Made by a program: the position numbers and the translations under genes
In this document: in pieces, positions 8,447 through 18,419 of the stretch
Position numbering within the stretch: the stretch's first letter is position 1
How the letters are laid out: each line of letters starts with the position of its first letter
Source of the DNA: Marinobacter denitrificans
Lineage (GTDB): Bacteria > Pseudomonadota > Gammaproteobacteria > Pseudomonadales > Oleiphilaceae
NCBI RefSeq assembly: GCF_008795955.1
Contig: NZ_VMHN01000002.1
Span: 558,001-622,000, forward strand
Direction: 5' to 3'
DNA: 64,000 bases
Notes under the pieces: generated by a model
What the model was told of the DNA's origin: nothing
Databases searched by the model: none
What the model saw: only the letters and a program-made list of their open reading frames with translations

Positions 8447-10091
8447 AAACCCGCTCCTTGAATGGCTCAATGCCGATACGGCGATAGGTGTCCAAGAAAG
8501 GTTCTTCCTCTGTGCGGTGATCGACGTACACATTAATGATCTTCTGGATTACCTCCGGCATGTCATCCCGGGCAAAGGATGGCCCCAGAATCTTGCCGAT
8601 GGCCGCATCGTGATGGGAGGAGCCGCCCAGACTGATCTGGTAGAACTCCTGGCCCTTCTTGTCGACACCAAGAACACCGATGTTGCCCACATGGTGGTGC
8701 CCACAGGCGTTCATGCAGCCAGAAATATTCAGGTCAATGTTGCCGATGTCATAGAGAAAATCCAGGTCATCGAACTGGCGCTGTATCGCCTCGGCAACCG
8801 GAATGGACTTGGCATTGGCCAGGGCGCAGTAGTCGCCCCCCGGGCAGCAGATCACATCCGTCAGGGTGTTGAGATTGGCAGTGGCAAAACCCATGGGAGT
8901 AATAGCCTGCCAGAGCTCGAACAATTTATCCTTTCTGACATCCGCCAGAACCACGTTCTGCTGATGGGTAACCCGCACCTCGCCAAAACTGTAGTGGTCG
9001 GCGAGATCCGCAATCTGCTCAAGCTGACGATCACTGACATCACCTGGCGGCGTGCCGGTTTTCTTCATGGTAAGCGTTACAATGGTGTAGCCCGGCTTTT
9101 TATGATCATCCACATTGTGGGAAATCCACTGGTCGAACTCGCGGTTCTCGAAGCGCTGGGTGGCCAGGGAGTCCGTCACATCCGGTACCTGTTGGTAATC
9201 CGGCTCGGTGAAGTAGCCCTTGAACTGGTTGATGGCCTCTGCCGTCAAGCGGGTAGGGGAGTCCTTGATATGGGACCATTCTTCTTCCACCTTGGCGGCG
9301 AAGCCTTCAGGCGTCAGTGCCTTGACCAGAATCTTGATGCGGGCCTTGAACTTGTTGTCCCGGCGGCCATAGCGGTTGTACACACGCAACACGGCTTCAA
9401 GATAAGTGAGAAGGTCCAGTTCGGGCAGGAATTCACGGATCACCGGCCCGACCATCGGAGTACGGCCAAGGCCGCCACCAACGTGCACCCGGAAGCCCAG
9501 CTCACCCTGGTCATTGTGAACCATCTGCAGGCCGATATCGTGGACCTGGATGGCGGCGCGATCCGTGTGTTCGGACGCGTTCACTGCCACCTTGAATTTG
9601 CGGGGCAGGAAGGCAAACTCCGGGTGGAAAGTCGACCACTGGCGAATGATCTCGCAATAGGGGCGCGGATCGGTGATTTCATCTGCCTGGACGCCGGAAA
9701 ACTGATCCGTTGTGGTGTTACGGATACAGTTACCGCTGGTCTGGTTGGCGTGCATTTCCACTTCTGCCAGTTCCGCCAGAATGTCAGGCACATCTTCAAT
9801 TGCCGGCCAGTTGAGCTGGACATTCTGGCGGGTTGTAAAGTGGGCATAACCTTTGTCATAGTCCCGTGTTATGCGGGCCAGCCGACGAAGCTGCGCAGAA
9901 CGGAGCATTCCGTAGGGAACGGCGATACGCAACATCGGCGCAAGACGTTGCACATACAACCCGTTCTGCAGGCGTAGCGGAAGAAACTCGTCTTCACGCA
10001 GCTCGCCAGCCAGAGCCCGTTCGGTCTGATCACGGAATTGTGCAACGCGCTCGGCAGCCATCTGCCGATCGTGTTCGTCATAAACATACAT
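8439..10091 (-). CDS. cysI: Assimilatory sulfite reductase (CysI/NirA-type hemoprotein)
   Basis: This is a siroheme and [4Fe-4S] enzyme that reduces sulfite to sulfide for cysteine synthesis. It has two tandem ferredoxin-like/siroheme halves. The cluster ligands are in CCPGGDYCALAN and SGCMNACGHHHVGN (C-x5-C and C-x3-C), about residues 420-466. The N-terminal half has TTRQNVQLNW and NQTSGNCIRNTTT. The 550-aa length and the DUF934 partner match Pseudomonas PA1838-PA1837 rather than the NADPH-dependent E. coli CysIJ pair, so electrons probably come from ferredoxin. Nitrite reductase is an alternative, but the DUF934 linkage favours sulfite. Confidence 0.88.
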   Translation of the reverse strand: MYVYDEHDRQMAAERVAQFRDQTERALAGELREDEFLPLRLQNGLYVQRLAPMLRIAVPYGMLRSAQLRRLARITRDYDKGYAHFTTRQNVQLNWPAIEDVPDILAELAEVEMHANQTSGNCIRNTTTDQFSGVQADEITDPRPYCEIIRQWSTFHPEFAFLPRKFKVAVNASEHTDRAAIQVHDIGLQMVHNDQGELGFRVHVGGGLGRTPMVGPVIREFLPELDLLTYLEAVLRVYNRYGRRDNKFKARIKILVKALTPEGFAAKVEEEWSHIKDSPTRLTAEAINQFKGYFTEPDYQQVPDVTDSLATQRFENREFDQWISHNVDDHKKPGYTIVTLTMKKTGTPPGDVSDRQLEQIADLADHYSFGEVRVTHQQNVVLADVRKDKLFELWQAITPMGFATANLNTLTDVICCPGGDYCALANAKSIPVAEAIQRQFDDLDFLYDIGNIDLNISGCMNACGHHHVGNIGVLGVDKKGQEFYQISLGGSSHHDAAIGKILGPSFARDDMPEVIQKIINVYVDHRTEEEPFLDTYRRIGIEPFKERVYA

Positions 10092-10311
10092 AGTGGAACG
10101 TCCTGCTGAAACGCTGGAAATACGGCTTTGGTGCCTGTTCTTGCGGAGGAGAATATCACCGTGTCATTATTCTTAAAATGATTATTTCAAAATATGTTTA
10201 TCGATTTGAGTGATATAGGAATCGAGATATTGCTGGACGGATGTCAATTTTCCGCCTAGATTTAAAAAGGCGTGCTTGAAGAAACACATAACAAAATAAA
10301 GGGGAAAGACT

Positions 10312-10416
10312 ATGAAGAAGACAATGCGATCTGATAGCCAGGCGGACGCGGTAGCCGCCGTTTTGCTGATAGTCCTTGCAGTTGCCTTCGCTGTGATCTG
10401 GGTATCCGGCCAATAA
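10312..10416 (+). CDS. Tiny single-span membrane protein (34 aa), unknown
   Basis: The ORF starts at ATG 10312 behind a strong Shine-Dalgarno (AGGGGAAAG, 8-bp spacing). The product begins MKKTMRSDSQADA and continues into a hydrophobic helix (AVAAVLLIVLAVAFAVIWV) ending SGQ. A basic N-terminus followed by one transmembrane helix is typical of real bacterial microproteins. It sits alone, divergent from cysI and convergent with the DUF2970 gene (2-bp gap). No family is recognised. The RBS and composition support it; there is no homology evidence. Confidence 0.6.
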   Translation: MKKTMRSDSQADAVAAVLLIVLAVAFAVIWVSGQ

Positions 10417-10418
10417 AC

Positions 10419-10652
10419 CTATTGGCTGGATAGCACCACGTTTACCACCACAATCAGGGTGACGACAAACCCCACGGTAAACAGGATCCCGGCGATAATA
10501 TAAGGCCAGGGGCTGTGGCTTCCGAAATCTTCCTCCCGGCGCTTGTCCGATTGCACTCCGAGAGCGCCGGCGAGAATGCTTTGCATGACTTTTAAAACAC
10601 CCGGCCCCTTTTTGCGGGCAGGTTGCCTTTCGTGATCCTGTTGCTCGGCCAT
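10419..10652 (-). CDS. DUF2970 family small membrane protein
   Basis: The protein is about 77 aa. Its basic N-terminal half ends in the family motif GVLKVMQSILAGALGVQSDKRREEDF, followed by one C-terminal transmembrane helix (YIIAGILFTVGFVVTLIVVVNVVL). DUF2970 proteins are of unknown function. The preferred start is MAEQQD (ATG 10652), which has GGAAGGA upstream; the ATG at 10664 is the alternative. It lies just downstream of metH, in the same direction, with a 41-bp gap. Confidence 0.8.
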   Translation of the reverse strand: MAEQQDHERQPARKKGPGVLKVMQSILAGALGVQSDKRREEDFGSHSPWPYIIAGILFTVGFVVTLIVVVNVVLSSQ

Positions 10653-10693
10653 ACTTCCTTCCATCTGATCAGGTTTGGCTCGTCCGGCAGTCG

Positions 10694-13600
10694 TTATTCT
10701 GCCGGGTCGTAGGCGAGACTGGGAGCAAGCCAGCGCTCTGCTTCCGCTTTGGATATTCCCTTGCGCTCAGCATAGTCCTCAACCTGGTCTGCGCCAATCT
10801 TGCCCACCGCAAAGTATTTCGATTCGGGATGTGAGAAGTACCACCCTGATACCGCAGCCGTGGGGAACATGGCAAAGCTTTCAGTCAGCTCCAGGCCGGC
10901 GTTTTTGGGCGCGTCAAGCAGTTCAAACAGTGCTTCTTTTTCAGTGTGGTCCGGGCATGCCGGGTAACCAGGTGCCGGACGGATACCCCGGTAACGCTCG
11001 CGAATCAGGTCCTCATTCTTCAGGGCTTCATCGTCCGCGTATCCCCAGAACTCTTTCCTGACGCGCTCATGCAGATGTTCCGCAAAGGCTTCGGCCAGGC
11101 GGTCAGCAAGGGCCTTGACCATAATGGCATTGTAATCGTCGTTGCGATCCTTGAACTCCAGGGAGAATTCTTCCGCGCCGATCCCTGTCGTCACCGCGAA
11201 GCCGCCAACGTAATCACAGGGGCCGTCACCCTCAGGTGCCACGAAATCCGACAGCGACATCATCGGTTTGCCGGGAGCCTTATCATCCTGCTGGCGGAGG
11301 TGGTGCAGGGTGGTAAGTTCGCTCTGACGGCTCTCGTCAGTGTAGAGCACGATATCGTCACCCCGACGGTTAGCCGGCCAGAATCCGATAACCGCTTTGG
11401 CTGAAATGCGTTTCTCGTCAATCATCTGCCGCAGAATTTTCTGGGCGTCGTCAAAGAGAGTCTTCGCAGCTTCACCCCGCTTGGGGTCGTCGAAAATGGC
11501 GGGGTACTTGCCCGACATGTCCCAGGAAATAAAGAACGGAGTCCAGTCGACGTAGTCGAGCAGTTTCTCGAGATCGTATGTCTCGAACGACCTGACTCCG
11601 ATGAAAGCAGGTTTTGGCGGCTCATAGCCCTCGAAATTGATGTCAGGCGCGCGATCTCTTGCCTCTTTCAATGACACCAGCTTGGTGCGCTCGCCCCGGT
11701 TCTTGCGGCGTTCGCGAATGTCGTGATATTCAGTCCTTGCAGCATCCACCAGGGCAGGTTTCGCGGTCTTGCTGAGCAACTGTGACGCCACGTTGACGCA
11801 ACGTGAGGCGTCAGACACGTACAACGCAATATCGTTCTTGTACTGCTGCTCAATTTTAACGGCAGTGTGAGCCTTGGAGGTAGTGGCGCCGCCAATCATC
11901 AATGGAATGTGGAAATCCAGCCGTTGCATTTCCTTTGCCACGTGCACCATTTCATCCAGAGACGGGGTGATCAGGCCGCTCAGGCCGATAATGTCCACGT
12001 TCTCTTTCCTGGCGGTCTCCAGGATCTTGTCGCAGGGCACCATCACGCCCATATCGATGACTTCGTAGTTATTGCACTGCAACACCACGCCTACGATGTT
12101 CTTGCCAATATCGTGGACATCGCCCTTGACCGTTGCCATCAGAATCTTGCCCTTGGCTTTCTGTTCTTCGGTCTTCTCGGCCTCGATGTAGGGAATCAGG
12201 TGGGCGACCGCCTGTTTCATTACCCGTGCGCTCTTGACTACCTGGGGCAGGAACATCTTACCGTCACCGAACAGATCGCCGACTACGTTCATACCGTCCA
12301 TCAGTGGGCCTTCAATGACCTCAATGGGGTGGGTCGCGCGCTGACGGCAGGCTTCCGTGTCGTCGATGATGTAACTGGTAATACCCTTGACCAGGGCGTG
12401 CTCAACCCGCTTCTCAACAGGCCACTCCCGCCAGGCCAGGTCCTCTTCCTGGGTTTTTCCGCCCTTGCTGCGATAGCGCTCGGCGATCTCCAGCAGGCGG
12501 TCGGTGGAATCATCGCGACGGTTGAGCACCACGTCCTCGACCAGCTCTTTAAGTTCCGGGTCGATTTCATCGTAAATGACCAGTTGGCCAGGATTGACGA
12601 TGCCCATGTTCATGCCGGCTTTGATGGCGTGATACAGGAATACTGAGTGGATGGCTTCCCGTACTGCGTCGTTTCCGCGAAAGGAGAACGACACGTTGCT
12701 CACACCGCCGGAAATGGAGGCGTGGGGCAGGTGATCGCGGATCCAGCGGGTGGCGTTGATGAAATCCACCGCGTAGTTGTTGTGCTCTTCAATGCCGGTG
12801 GCAATAGCGAAGATGTTGGGGTCAAAGATAATGTCCCCGGCGTTGAATCCGATGCCGACGAGCAGGTCGTAGGAGCGCTTGCAGATCTCTGTCTTGCGCT
12901 CATAGGTATCGGCCTGACCGTCTTCATCGAACGCCATGACTACTACGGCGGCGCCATATCGCATGCAGTCGCGGGCACGCTTGAGGAACTCTTCCTCGCC
13001 TTCCTTGAGACTGATGGAGTTCACCACCGCCTTGCCCTGAATACAGCGCAGGCCGGCTTCGATGACTTCCCACTTGGAGGAGTCGATCATCAACGGGACC
13101 CGGGAAATGTCGGGCTCAGAGGCCACCAGCTTCAGGAAGGTCACCATGACTTCCTTCGAATCCAGCATGCCCTCGTCCATGTTGATGTCGATGATCTGGG
13201 CACCGTTTTCCACCTGATCACGGGCAACGCTGAGGGCCTCTTCGTACTGCTCTTCCTTGATAAGACGGAGGAAGCGCTTGGAGCCGGTAACGTTGGTGCG
13301 TTCACCCACATTGATAAACAGGGTGTTTTCGTCGCCGGTAAAAGGCTCAAGGCCGGAAAGGCGCAGGGCCTTTTTGGGTTCGGGAATCTTGCGGGGCGGG
13401 TACTTGGCTACCGCGTTGGCGATGGCCTCAATGTGGTCCGGGCGAGAGCCGCAACAACCCCCGATAATGTTCAGGAAGCCATCGCGGGCAAAGCCTTCGA
13501 TGATGTCGGCCATTTCTTCCGGCGTCTGGTCGTATTCCCCGAACTCGTTGGGAAGACCTGCATTGGGGTGGGCACTGACGTAGGTGTCTGCCTTGTTGGA

Positions 13601-14401
13601 CAACTCTTCCACATAGGGGCGCAGGGCATCGGCGCCAAGAGCGCAGTTAAGACCGACGGAGATAGGCTTGGCATGGGCCACTGAGTTCCAGAAGGCTTCG
13701 GTGGTCTGACCGGACAGGGTGCGGCCAGAGGCATCGGTAATGGTGCCGGAAATCATGACCGGCAGTTCAATTCCGCTATCGATAAAATACTGCTGGGTAG
13801 CGTAAATGGCGGCCTTGGCATTGAGGGTGTCAAAGATGGTTTCAATCAGGATCAGGTCGCAGCCGCCCTCAACCAGGCCCTCAACCGCTTCATAGTAGTT
13901 GTCCACCAGGGTCTGGAAATCAACGTTGCGGTAGCCGGGGTTGTTTACATCCGGCGAGATGGAGGCCGTGCGTGAGGTGGGCCCGACGGCGCCGGCCACA
14001 AACCGTGGCTTGTCCGGGTTGCGAGCGGTGAATTCATCGGCAACCTGGCGTGCCAGTTTGGCCGCTGCCACATTCAGTTCTTTGGCCAGTGATTCCAGAC
14101 CGTAGTCTGCCTGGGAAAGCTGAGTTGAGTTGAAGGTGTTGGTTTCTATAATATCCGCACCGGCATCCAGATAGTCTGCGTGGATATTGCGGAGCAGAGC
14201 CGGCTGGGTAAGATTGAGCAGGTCATTGTTACCCTGGACTTCACGGTCATAGTCGGCAAATCGATCACCGCGGAACGCTTCCTCGTCCAGTTTCAGGTTC
14301 TGGATCATGGTGCCCATACCACCATCAAGAATGACGATGCGTTCTTTCAGGGCGGTACCAAGCTGTTCCAGGCGGTCCAGACGAGAGGTGCGATTGATCA
14401 T
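10694..14401 (-). CDS. metH: Cobalamin-dependent methionine synthase
   Basis: MetH transfers the methyl group of 5-methyltetrahydrofolate to homocysteine through methylcobalamin. All four modules are present in 1235 aa. The N-terminal homocysteine domain has zinc cysteines in GLNCALG and [11 protein letters not shown]. The pterin domain has [14 protein letters not shown] and [11 protein letters not shown]. The B12 domain carries the cobalt-ligand motif [11 protein letters not shown] near residue 765. The C-terminal SAM-dependent reactivation domain has [15 protein letters not shown]. The length equals E. coli MetH (1227 aa). The divergent promoter region is shared with nfuA (184 bp). No cobalamin or SAH riboswitch could be recognised there. 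Confidence 0.97.
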   Translation of the reverse strand: MINRTSRLDRLEQLGTALKERIVILDGGMGTMIQNLKLDEEAFRGDRFADYDREVQGNNDLLNLTQPALLRNIHADYLDAGADIIETNTFNSTQLSQADYGLESLAKELNVAAAKLARQVADEFTARNPDKPRFVAGAVGPTSRTASISPDVNNPGYRNVDFQTLVDNYYEAVEGLVEGGCDLILIETIFDTLNAKAAIYATQQYFIDSGIELPVMISGTITDASGRTLSGQTTEAFWNSVAHAKPISVGLNCALGADALRPYVEELSNKADTYVSAHPNAGLPNEFGEYDQTPEEMADIIEGFARDGFLNIIGGCCGSRPDHIEAIANAVAKYPPRKIPEPKKALRLSGLEPFTGDENTLFINVGERTNVTGSKRFLRLIKEEQYEEALSVARDQVENGAQIIDINMDEGMLDSKEVMVTFLKLVASEPDISRVPLMIDSSKWEVIEAGLRCIQGKAVVNSISLKEGEEEFLKRARDCMRYGAAVVVMAFDEDGQADTYERKTEICKRSYDLLVGIGFNAGDIIFDPNIFAIATGIEEHNNYAVDFINATRWIRDHLPHASISGGVSNVSFSFRGNDAVREAIHSVFLYHAIKAGMNMGIVNPGQLVIYDEIDPELKELVEDVVLNRRDDSTDRLLEIAERYRSKGGKTQEEDLAWREWPVEKRVEHALVKGITSYIIDDTEACRQRATHPIEVIEGPLMDGMNVVGDLFGDGKMFLPQVVKSARVMKQAVAHLIPYIEAEKTEEQKAKGKILMATVKGDVHDIGKNIVGVVLQCNNYEVIDMGVMVPCDKILETARKENVDIIGLSGLITPSLDEMVHVAKEMQRLDFHIPLMIGGATTSKAHTAVKIEQQYKNDIALYVSDASRCVNVASQLLSKTAKPALVDAARTEYHDIRERRKNRGERTKLVSLKEARDRAPDINFEGYEPPKPAFIGVRSFETYDLEKLLDYVDWTPFFISWDMSGKYPAIFDDPKRGEAAKTLFDDAQKILRQMIDEKRISAKAVIGFWPANRRGDDIVLYTDESRQSELTTLHHLRQQDDKAPGKPMMSLSDFVAPEGDGPCDYVGGFAVTTGIGAEEFSLEFKDRNDDYNAIMVKALADRLAEAFAEHLHERVRKEFWGYADDEALKNEDLIRERYRGIRPAPGYPACPDHTEKEALFELLDAPKNAGLELTESFAMFPTAAVSGWYFSHPESKYFAVGKIGADQVEDYAERKGISKAEAERWLAPSLAYDPAE

Positions 14402-14585
14402 AGAATTACTTCCGGAAGTCGTATTTGTCTCAATGGCGCGGGATCATAGCAAAATTGATGGATGTCGTCCCACGCCGTCATGATGTTCATCAATGGACGA
14501 ATTAAAGTCCGACTATTTTACTTGGTCTTTCATGTTGGCGCGAACTCACTTAAAATACGGTTAAACTTACCAACGGGTTGCAATT

Positions 14586-15173
14586 ATGGCATTGGTTACG
14601 GTGACAGATCCCGCTCGGGATTACCTTGCACAACTTATCGAAAAACAGGATGTTGACGGCATGGGTGTCCGCATTTTTGTGACCCAGCCCGGAACCAAGA
14701 ATGCCGAGACCTGTCTGGCGTACTGCCCGCCCAATGAAATTGTGCCGACTGACGAACAGATTGATCTTGGTAAATTCACCCTGTTTCTTGACCACAATTC
14801 GGTTCCCTTCCTTGAAGAAGCGTATGTGGACTATTCCAAGGATCAGATGGGAGGCCAGCTGACCATAAAGGCGCCCAACGCCAAGGTTCCCAAAGTTGAC
14901 GACGATGCGCCGCTGCCGGACAGGATCCAGTATGTGCTGGCCTCGGAGATCAACCCGAACCTGGCCGCCCATGGTGGCGATGTGTCGTTGGTTGAGATTG
15001 TCGACGGCTCCGTGGCTGTACTCCGGTTTGGCGGTGGTTGTCAGGGCTGTAGCGCTGTGAGCCTGACCCTCAAGCAGGGTGTTGAATCGACGCTGAAAGA
15101 ACGTGTGCCTGAAATCTCAGCCGTACGGGATGTGACCGACCACACCGTGAAAGAAAACGCATACTATCAGTAG
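14586..15173 (+). CDS. nfuA: Fe-S biogenesis protein NfuA
   Basis: NfuA is an iron-sulfur carrier that delivers [4Fe-4S] clusters to apoproteins, important under oxidative stress and iron limitation. It has an N-terminal degenerate A-type domain (residues 1-100, with [19 protein letters not shown]) and a C-terminal NifU-like domain with the cluster-binding C152-x2-C155 ([12 protein letters not shown]). The length of 195 aa is close to E. coli NfuA (191 aa). It is followed by a strong terminator. Confidence 0.95.
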   Translation: MALVTVTDPARDYLAQLIEKQDVDGMGVRIFVTQPGTKNAETCLAYCPPNEIVPTDEQIDLGKFTLFLDHNSVPFLEEAYVDYSKDQMGGQLTIKAPNAKVPKVDDDAPLPDRIQYVLASEINPNLAAHGGDVSLVEIVDGSVAVLRFGGGCQGCSAVSLTLKQGVESTLKERVPEISAVRDVTDHTVKENAYYQ

Positions 15174-15201
15174 GATGAAGCGCATTATACAACTGTGATC
15201 T

Positions 15202-15228
15202 GAAGCCGGCCATTGCCGGCTTCTTTTT
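15202..15228 (+). terminator. nfuA terminator
   Basis: GAAGCCGGC-catt-GCCGGCTTC is a 9-bp perfect stem followed by a T6 run, 29 bp after the nfuA stop. Confidence 0.9.
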
Positions 15229-15393
15229 TGTCCGGCGTGATATTTGTCAGCTCCGGGCCTGCCGCGCTACCGTCTGTACTCTGGCGGCACGGCCAATGTC
15301 GTTTTATTTCAATTACTTCATTATCAGGCACATAATCAGAATCAAATGGTGGGCAACAGGCCCGCCTCATAATTAACGGCGCGCTGTTGCACT

Positions 15394-16623
15394 GTGCTCG
15401 CCATTCATACGCTGGGGTTTGTCTTGGTTGATGTAGCACTTCTGTCTGTGCCACTTGTGGCCGCTGTGGTTGGCTGGTTGACCAACTGGCTGGCCATCCA
15501 GATGTCGTTCTATCCCGTGCATTTTATCGGTGCCGGCGTCTTCGGCTGGCAGGGTGTGATTCCCCGCAAGGCCGAAAAGATGGCTCACATCTGCATTGAC
15601 CGTACTCTTCAGCAGTTTGGTGACCTGAACGCTGTCTATCAGAAGCTGGAGCCCCAGAGAATCGTGGAGCAGGTGATCTCCCAGGTTGGCCCACGAATGG
15701 ATGAGTACATTGATGAGGTCATGTACGACATCCAGCCCGTACTATGGGACAACCTGCCGTTGTTTGTCCGTAACCGCATCTATCAATGGGGGCGGGAACA
15801 GTTACCGGGCCGGATCGAGTCACTGGTGGAGGACTTTGGTGACGACCTGAATGATCTGGTGGATCTTAAAGCACTGCTAAGCCGGGAACTCGAATCCCAC
15901 CCTGACCTGATGAACCGTATATTCCAGCAGGCCGGTTCGGTGGAGCTCCGCTCCGTAATCAATCGCGGAGCGATCATTGGAGGTATTCTCGGTGCGATTC
16001 TGGCGCCGATCTGGGCCCGGTACCCTGAGCCCTGGCTGTTGCCGGTGGGTGGGTTTGCTGTGGGGTTTCTGACCAACTGGATCGCCATTAACCTTATATT
16101 CCGCCCTTTGAGACCTCGGCGCTTCCTGTTCTGGAAAGTGCAGGGGCTGTTTCTCAGGCGCCAGCCTGAAATCAGTGAGGTCTGGGCCAGGCTGGTGGCC
16201 GAGGAGCTGATCACGGTCGAGAAGGTCGCTGACGCCATGATCAATGGCAGCCATGGCGACCGCACCCGGGCGATTATCCAGAAGCATCTGAGGCCGCTGC
16301 TGGACAATTCTGTGGTCATGAAGCTGACCGCCCAGGTAACAGTGGGCATGACGGGTTACACTGAGCTGAAGAAAGCCATGAACCAAAAGGCTGTGCTGGC
16401 GACCCGGGACGTGTTCGCGGACCCGACCTTCAACCGGGAAAGAGCGCCGGTCGTGGCAGGGGTGCTGGCCAGCCAGATGAAATCCCTGGGTCCGGCGGAG
16501 TTTCAGGACATACTGAGGCCGGCATTCCGTGAGGAAGAACTTCAGCTCATGCTGGTCGGAGGGGTGCTGGGTGCCCTGGCGGGTGGGCTCCAGTTCCTGG
16601 TGTTAAACAACGTATTGGCGTGA
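15394..16623 (+). CDS. DUF445 family membrane protein
   Basis: This 409-aa DUF445 protein has hydrophobic ends and a mostly helical middle. The duplicated family signature is visible: GWLTNWLAIQMSFYPV near residues 27-42 and FLTNWIAINLIFRPL near 225-240, plus a C-terminal anchor (GGVLGALAGGLQFLVL). Its function is unknown; related proteins are inner-membrane proteins. The start is uncertain: GTG 15394 is given, but TTG 15424 has a better purine tract (CTGGGGTTTG) and would leave the first helix intact. The following 109-aa gene starts 53 bp later and may be co-transcribed. Confidence 0.82.
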   Translation: MLAIHTLGFVLVDVALLSVPLVAAVVGWLTNWLAIQMSFYPVHFIGAGVFGWQGVIPRKAEKMAHICIDRTLQQFGDLNAVYQKLEPQRIVEQVISQVGPRMDEYIDEVMYDIQPVLWDNLPLFVRNRIYQWGREQLPGRIESLVEDFGDDLNDLVDLKALLSRELESHPDLMNRIFQQAGSVELRSVINRGAIIGGILGAILAPIWARYPEPWLLPVGGFAVGFLTNWIAINLIFRPLRPRRFLFWKVQGLFLRRQPEISEVWARLVAEELITVEKVADAMINGSHGDRTRAIIQKHLRPLLDNSVVMKLTAQVTVGMTGYTELKKAMNQKAVLATRDVFADPTFNRERAPVVAGVLASQMKSLGPAEFQDILRPAFREEELQLMLVGGVLGALAGGLQFLVLNNVLA

Positions 16624-16675
16624 CAGGGCCGGCAAAAATGCCTGGCCCAGCAGAAACTGACCCGGAGGGCAGTGT

Positions 16676-17005
16676 ATGGACTTTGGATGGACACTCGTTA
16701 TTCAGGCACTGGTAACCGCTGCAGCGGTACTATCGGCGCTTGCCGTTTTCTGGTTTGTCGTGATCAAGCCTCACCTGGATCGCAAAGTCACCGAAATTAT
16801 TCAGGCTGCGCGGGAGGTAGAGCCCGCCGTTAAAAGAGGGGTGCGACAAGGTGTGGAGGAGACCTTGCGAGATCTCCCTGAAAGTACGGTCAAGGAATCC
16901 ACGCGGCAGTTTCTTCGTTTCGGGTCAGGTTTGTTCGAAAATGGCCTGAGCAGTTTCCTTGGCGATGTGCCGGGCCAGGAGAAAAAGCCCCGTAACGACC
17001 TATAG
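16676..17005 (+). CDS. Small membrane-anchored hypothetical protein
   Basis: This 109-aa protein has one N-terminal transmembrane helix (residues 7-30) followed by a charged amphipathic helical region (about 35-85) rich in Glu and Arg, and a polar tail. AGGGCAGTGT precedes the ATG. No family is recognised. It follows the DUF445 gene in the same direction and overlaps the 3' end of convergent tusE by 6 bp. Confidence 0.6.
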   Translation: MDFGWTLVIQALVTAAAVLSALAVFWFVVIKPHLDRKVTEIIQAAREVEPAVKRGVRQGVEETLRDLPESTVKESTRQFLRFGSGLFENGLSSFLGDVPGQEKKPRNDL

Positions 17006-17326
17006 GCAGTTGGTGGGCCTGGGCAGGCCGGCAATGCGGCAGGCGGTCTTGGCCGGGGTGCCGGGGAACAGCTGCATCAGATAGATACTGTTGCCTTTTG
17101 CCTCGCCAAACGCCTCTTTCACTGCCTTTACGAAGAGACGGTTGGAAGGCGGTGAGATTTCATGTTGTTTGTAAAAAACCCGCAGAAACCTGATGATTTC
17201 CCAGTGATTATCGCTTAGGTTGATGCCGTCTTCCCGCGCGATAACCTCCGCAACTTTCGGATTCCAGTGCTCGGCACTTTCCAGAAAACCTTCATTGTTT
17301 CGTTCCGGCATCGGGATGTCACTCAT
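17000..17326 (-). CDS. tusE: TusE/DsrC family sulfurtransferase
   Basis: TusE accepts persulfide sulfur from TusBCD and passes it to MnmA for 2-thiolation of uridine 34 in tRNA. The 108-aa protein has the DsrC fold (NHWEIIRFLRVFY, ISPPSNRLFVKAV). It ends in the conserved flexible arm, with Cys96 (TACRIAGLPRPT) and the penultimate Cys107, the residue that carries the persulfide. It is the last gene of the yccA-tusDCBE cluster. Since no dsrAB is seen, the tRNA role is preferred over dissimilatory sulfite reduction. Confidence 0.92.
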   Translation of the reverse strand: MSDIPMPERNNEGFLESAEHWNPKVAEVIAREDGINLSDNHWEIIRFLRVFYKQHEISPPSNRLFVKAVKEAFGEAKGNSIYLMQLFPGTPAKTACRIAGLPRPTNCL

Positions 17327-17329
17327 GGT

Positions 17330-17611
17330 TCACCAGCTAATGACGTTTTGTGCAGATGCGGCCAAGCCTACCATGCCATCGAATGACACCGTCTGGTCGC
17401 TGCTCAAATGCGCTGACAGTCCCCGGGCTTCCAGATCCGGCGCCAGCGCAAAGCAGCGCTCCCGGTGGATAGCCAACCGCTGGGTGACAGCCAGCACGCC
17501 GTTTTCGGTGAGCAGCAATCCATCCTCAGGCCCGATGGCAGCGAGGCACAAGCTGAAGCGGCTGTGCTCCGGCGGTTTGTTGAGGATGTGCAGGGTTTTA
17601 AATGAAATCAT
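17330..17611 (-). CDS. tusB: TusB/DsrH family sulfur-relay protein
   Basis: A 93-aa DsrH-like protein and a subunit of the TusBCD hexamer. The start MISFKTLHILNKPPEH and the middle DGLLLTENGVLAV fit the family. Its gene lies between tusC and tusE with gaps of only a few bases (3 bp to tusE, 11 bp to tusC), consistent with obligate complex formation. It is the least conserved subunit, so assignment leans partly on order. Confidence 0.85.
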   Translation of the reverse strand: MISFKTLHILNKPPEHSRFSLCLAAIGPEDGLLLTENGVLAVTQRLAIHRERCFALAPDLEARGLSAHLSSDQTVSFDGMVGLAASAQNVISW

Positions 17612-17622
17612 CGGTTCAACTC

Positions 17623-17973
17623 CTAACCTGCAAACGCTACGTGATCGAAACGGTTGGTCAGCTCCGGCCCGAAGTCTGTGATGATCGCATGCTCGAGCAG
17701 ATCCGATTCAGCCAGACCATACCGACCACAGGCATCACTGTCTGCCAACAGCGCTTCCACGCCAAAAATTGGTGCCGCTGACAGATTCCGCTCAATCGAT
17801 TTCTGCTGAACCTTCGCGGCGTCCTGGCCCTTGCGCAACCAGTTCACCCCGGCACCACAGAACAGCAAGGACACAGGTTGATCGAACGCCGCCAGGGAGA
17901 ACGCCATGTCCAGCGCTTCCCGGCCGTCCCAGGAGCCGTAGGGCGGCTGGTCGATAATGATCAGAGTGCTCAT
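17623..17973 (-). CDS. tusC: TusC/DsrF family sulfur-relay protein
   Basis: A 116-aa DsrE/F-like fold protein. The family opening TLIIIDQPPYGSWDGREALDMAFSLAAFDQPVSLLFCGAGV is clear. It forms the TusBCD complex that receives sulfur from TusA. Its ATG lies 2 bp after the tusD stop. Confidence 0.9.
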   Translation of the reverse strand: MSTLIIIDQPPYGSWDGREALDMAFSLAAFDQPVSLLFCGAGVNWLRKGQDAAKVQQKSIERNLSAAPIFGVEALLADSDACGRYGLAESDLLEHAIITDFGPELTNRFDHVAFAG

Positions 17974-17975
17974 CG

Positions 17976-18419
17976 TCAGCCTCCCTTGTGAAAGTACAAA
18001 ACCCGGGAATCAGAAGCTGCACTGTCTACCCACTCGCCCAGGCCTGCTATCTCAAAAGGTGGGCGCAGGTTGGAAGCGGTGAGCTCGTAGCGTTGCATTT
18101 CTGCTTCGTTGACGAGACCCCGCCGTAGAGCCGAGGCAATACAGGCAACCCCGGGGATATTGTTTTCGGTAAGAAAACTGGCCCAGGCTTCGGACAGATT
18201 CAGTTCATCGGACGGCGGCGTGCTCAGGCTGGATGAGAGGTGAACGCCATCACCATAGAGAAATACCCGGTCGATACGCTTGCCGGCTGCCAGCACGGCC
18301 TGTGCAAACTGCAGGGCTGTTTGCGGTGCCTGAGACGAGTAGGGCGCACCGGTAATTACCAACGTAAAAACCCCGGCAGGTGCCGGGGTTTTTGTCTGCT
18401 CTGGCAAGCTACTGCTCAT
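17976..18419 (-). CDS. tusD: TusD/DsrE family sulfurtransferase subunit
   Basis: TusD carries the active cysteine of the TusBCD complex; here it is in GVACIASALRRGLV. The core begins at FTLVITGAPYSSQAPQTALQFAQAV and RVFLYGDGVHL. The annotated ATG 18419 overlaps the yccA stop (ATGA), but its first 18 residues have no counterpart in other TusD proteins and coincide with a perfect terminator hairpin (18366-18393). A TTG at 18362 would give a family-like N-terminus. The start is therefore uncertain; the gene itself is not. Confidence 0.88.
   Translation of the reverse strand: MSSSLPEQTKTPAPAGVFTLVITGAPYSSQAPQTALQFAQAVLAAGKRIDRVFLYGDGVHLSSSLSTPPSDELNLSEAWASFLTENNIPGVACIASALRRGLVNEAEMQRYELTASNLRPPFEIAGLGEWVDSAASDSRVLYFHKGG
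18366..18393 (-). terminator. Intrinsic terminator embedded in the 5' end of tusD
   Basis: AAAAACCCCGGCA and TGCCGGGGTTTTT form a 13-bp perfect inverted repeat around GG. As minus-strand RNA, this is a 7-bp GC stem with an ACCU tetraloop followed by U5, 23 nt after the yccA stop codon. It looks like the yccA terminator, and read-through would be required for co-transcription of tusDCBE. It is symmetrical and could act on both strands. Confidence 0.75.

Noticed and set aside
12647..13684. 345-aa plus-strand ORF within metH
   Set aside because: Antisense to the conserved pterin and homocysteine domains of metH; no start signal and no motif.
14402..14585. Cobalamin or SAH riboswitch upstream of metH
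   Set aside because: No B12-box or SAH-type pseudoknot sequence could be found in the 184-bp intergenic region; only ordinary AT-rich promoter sequence.
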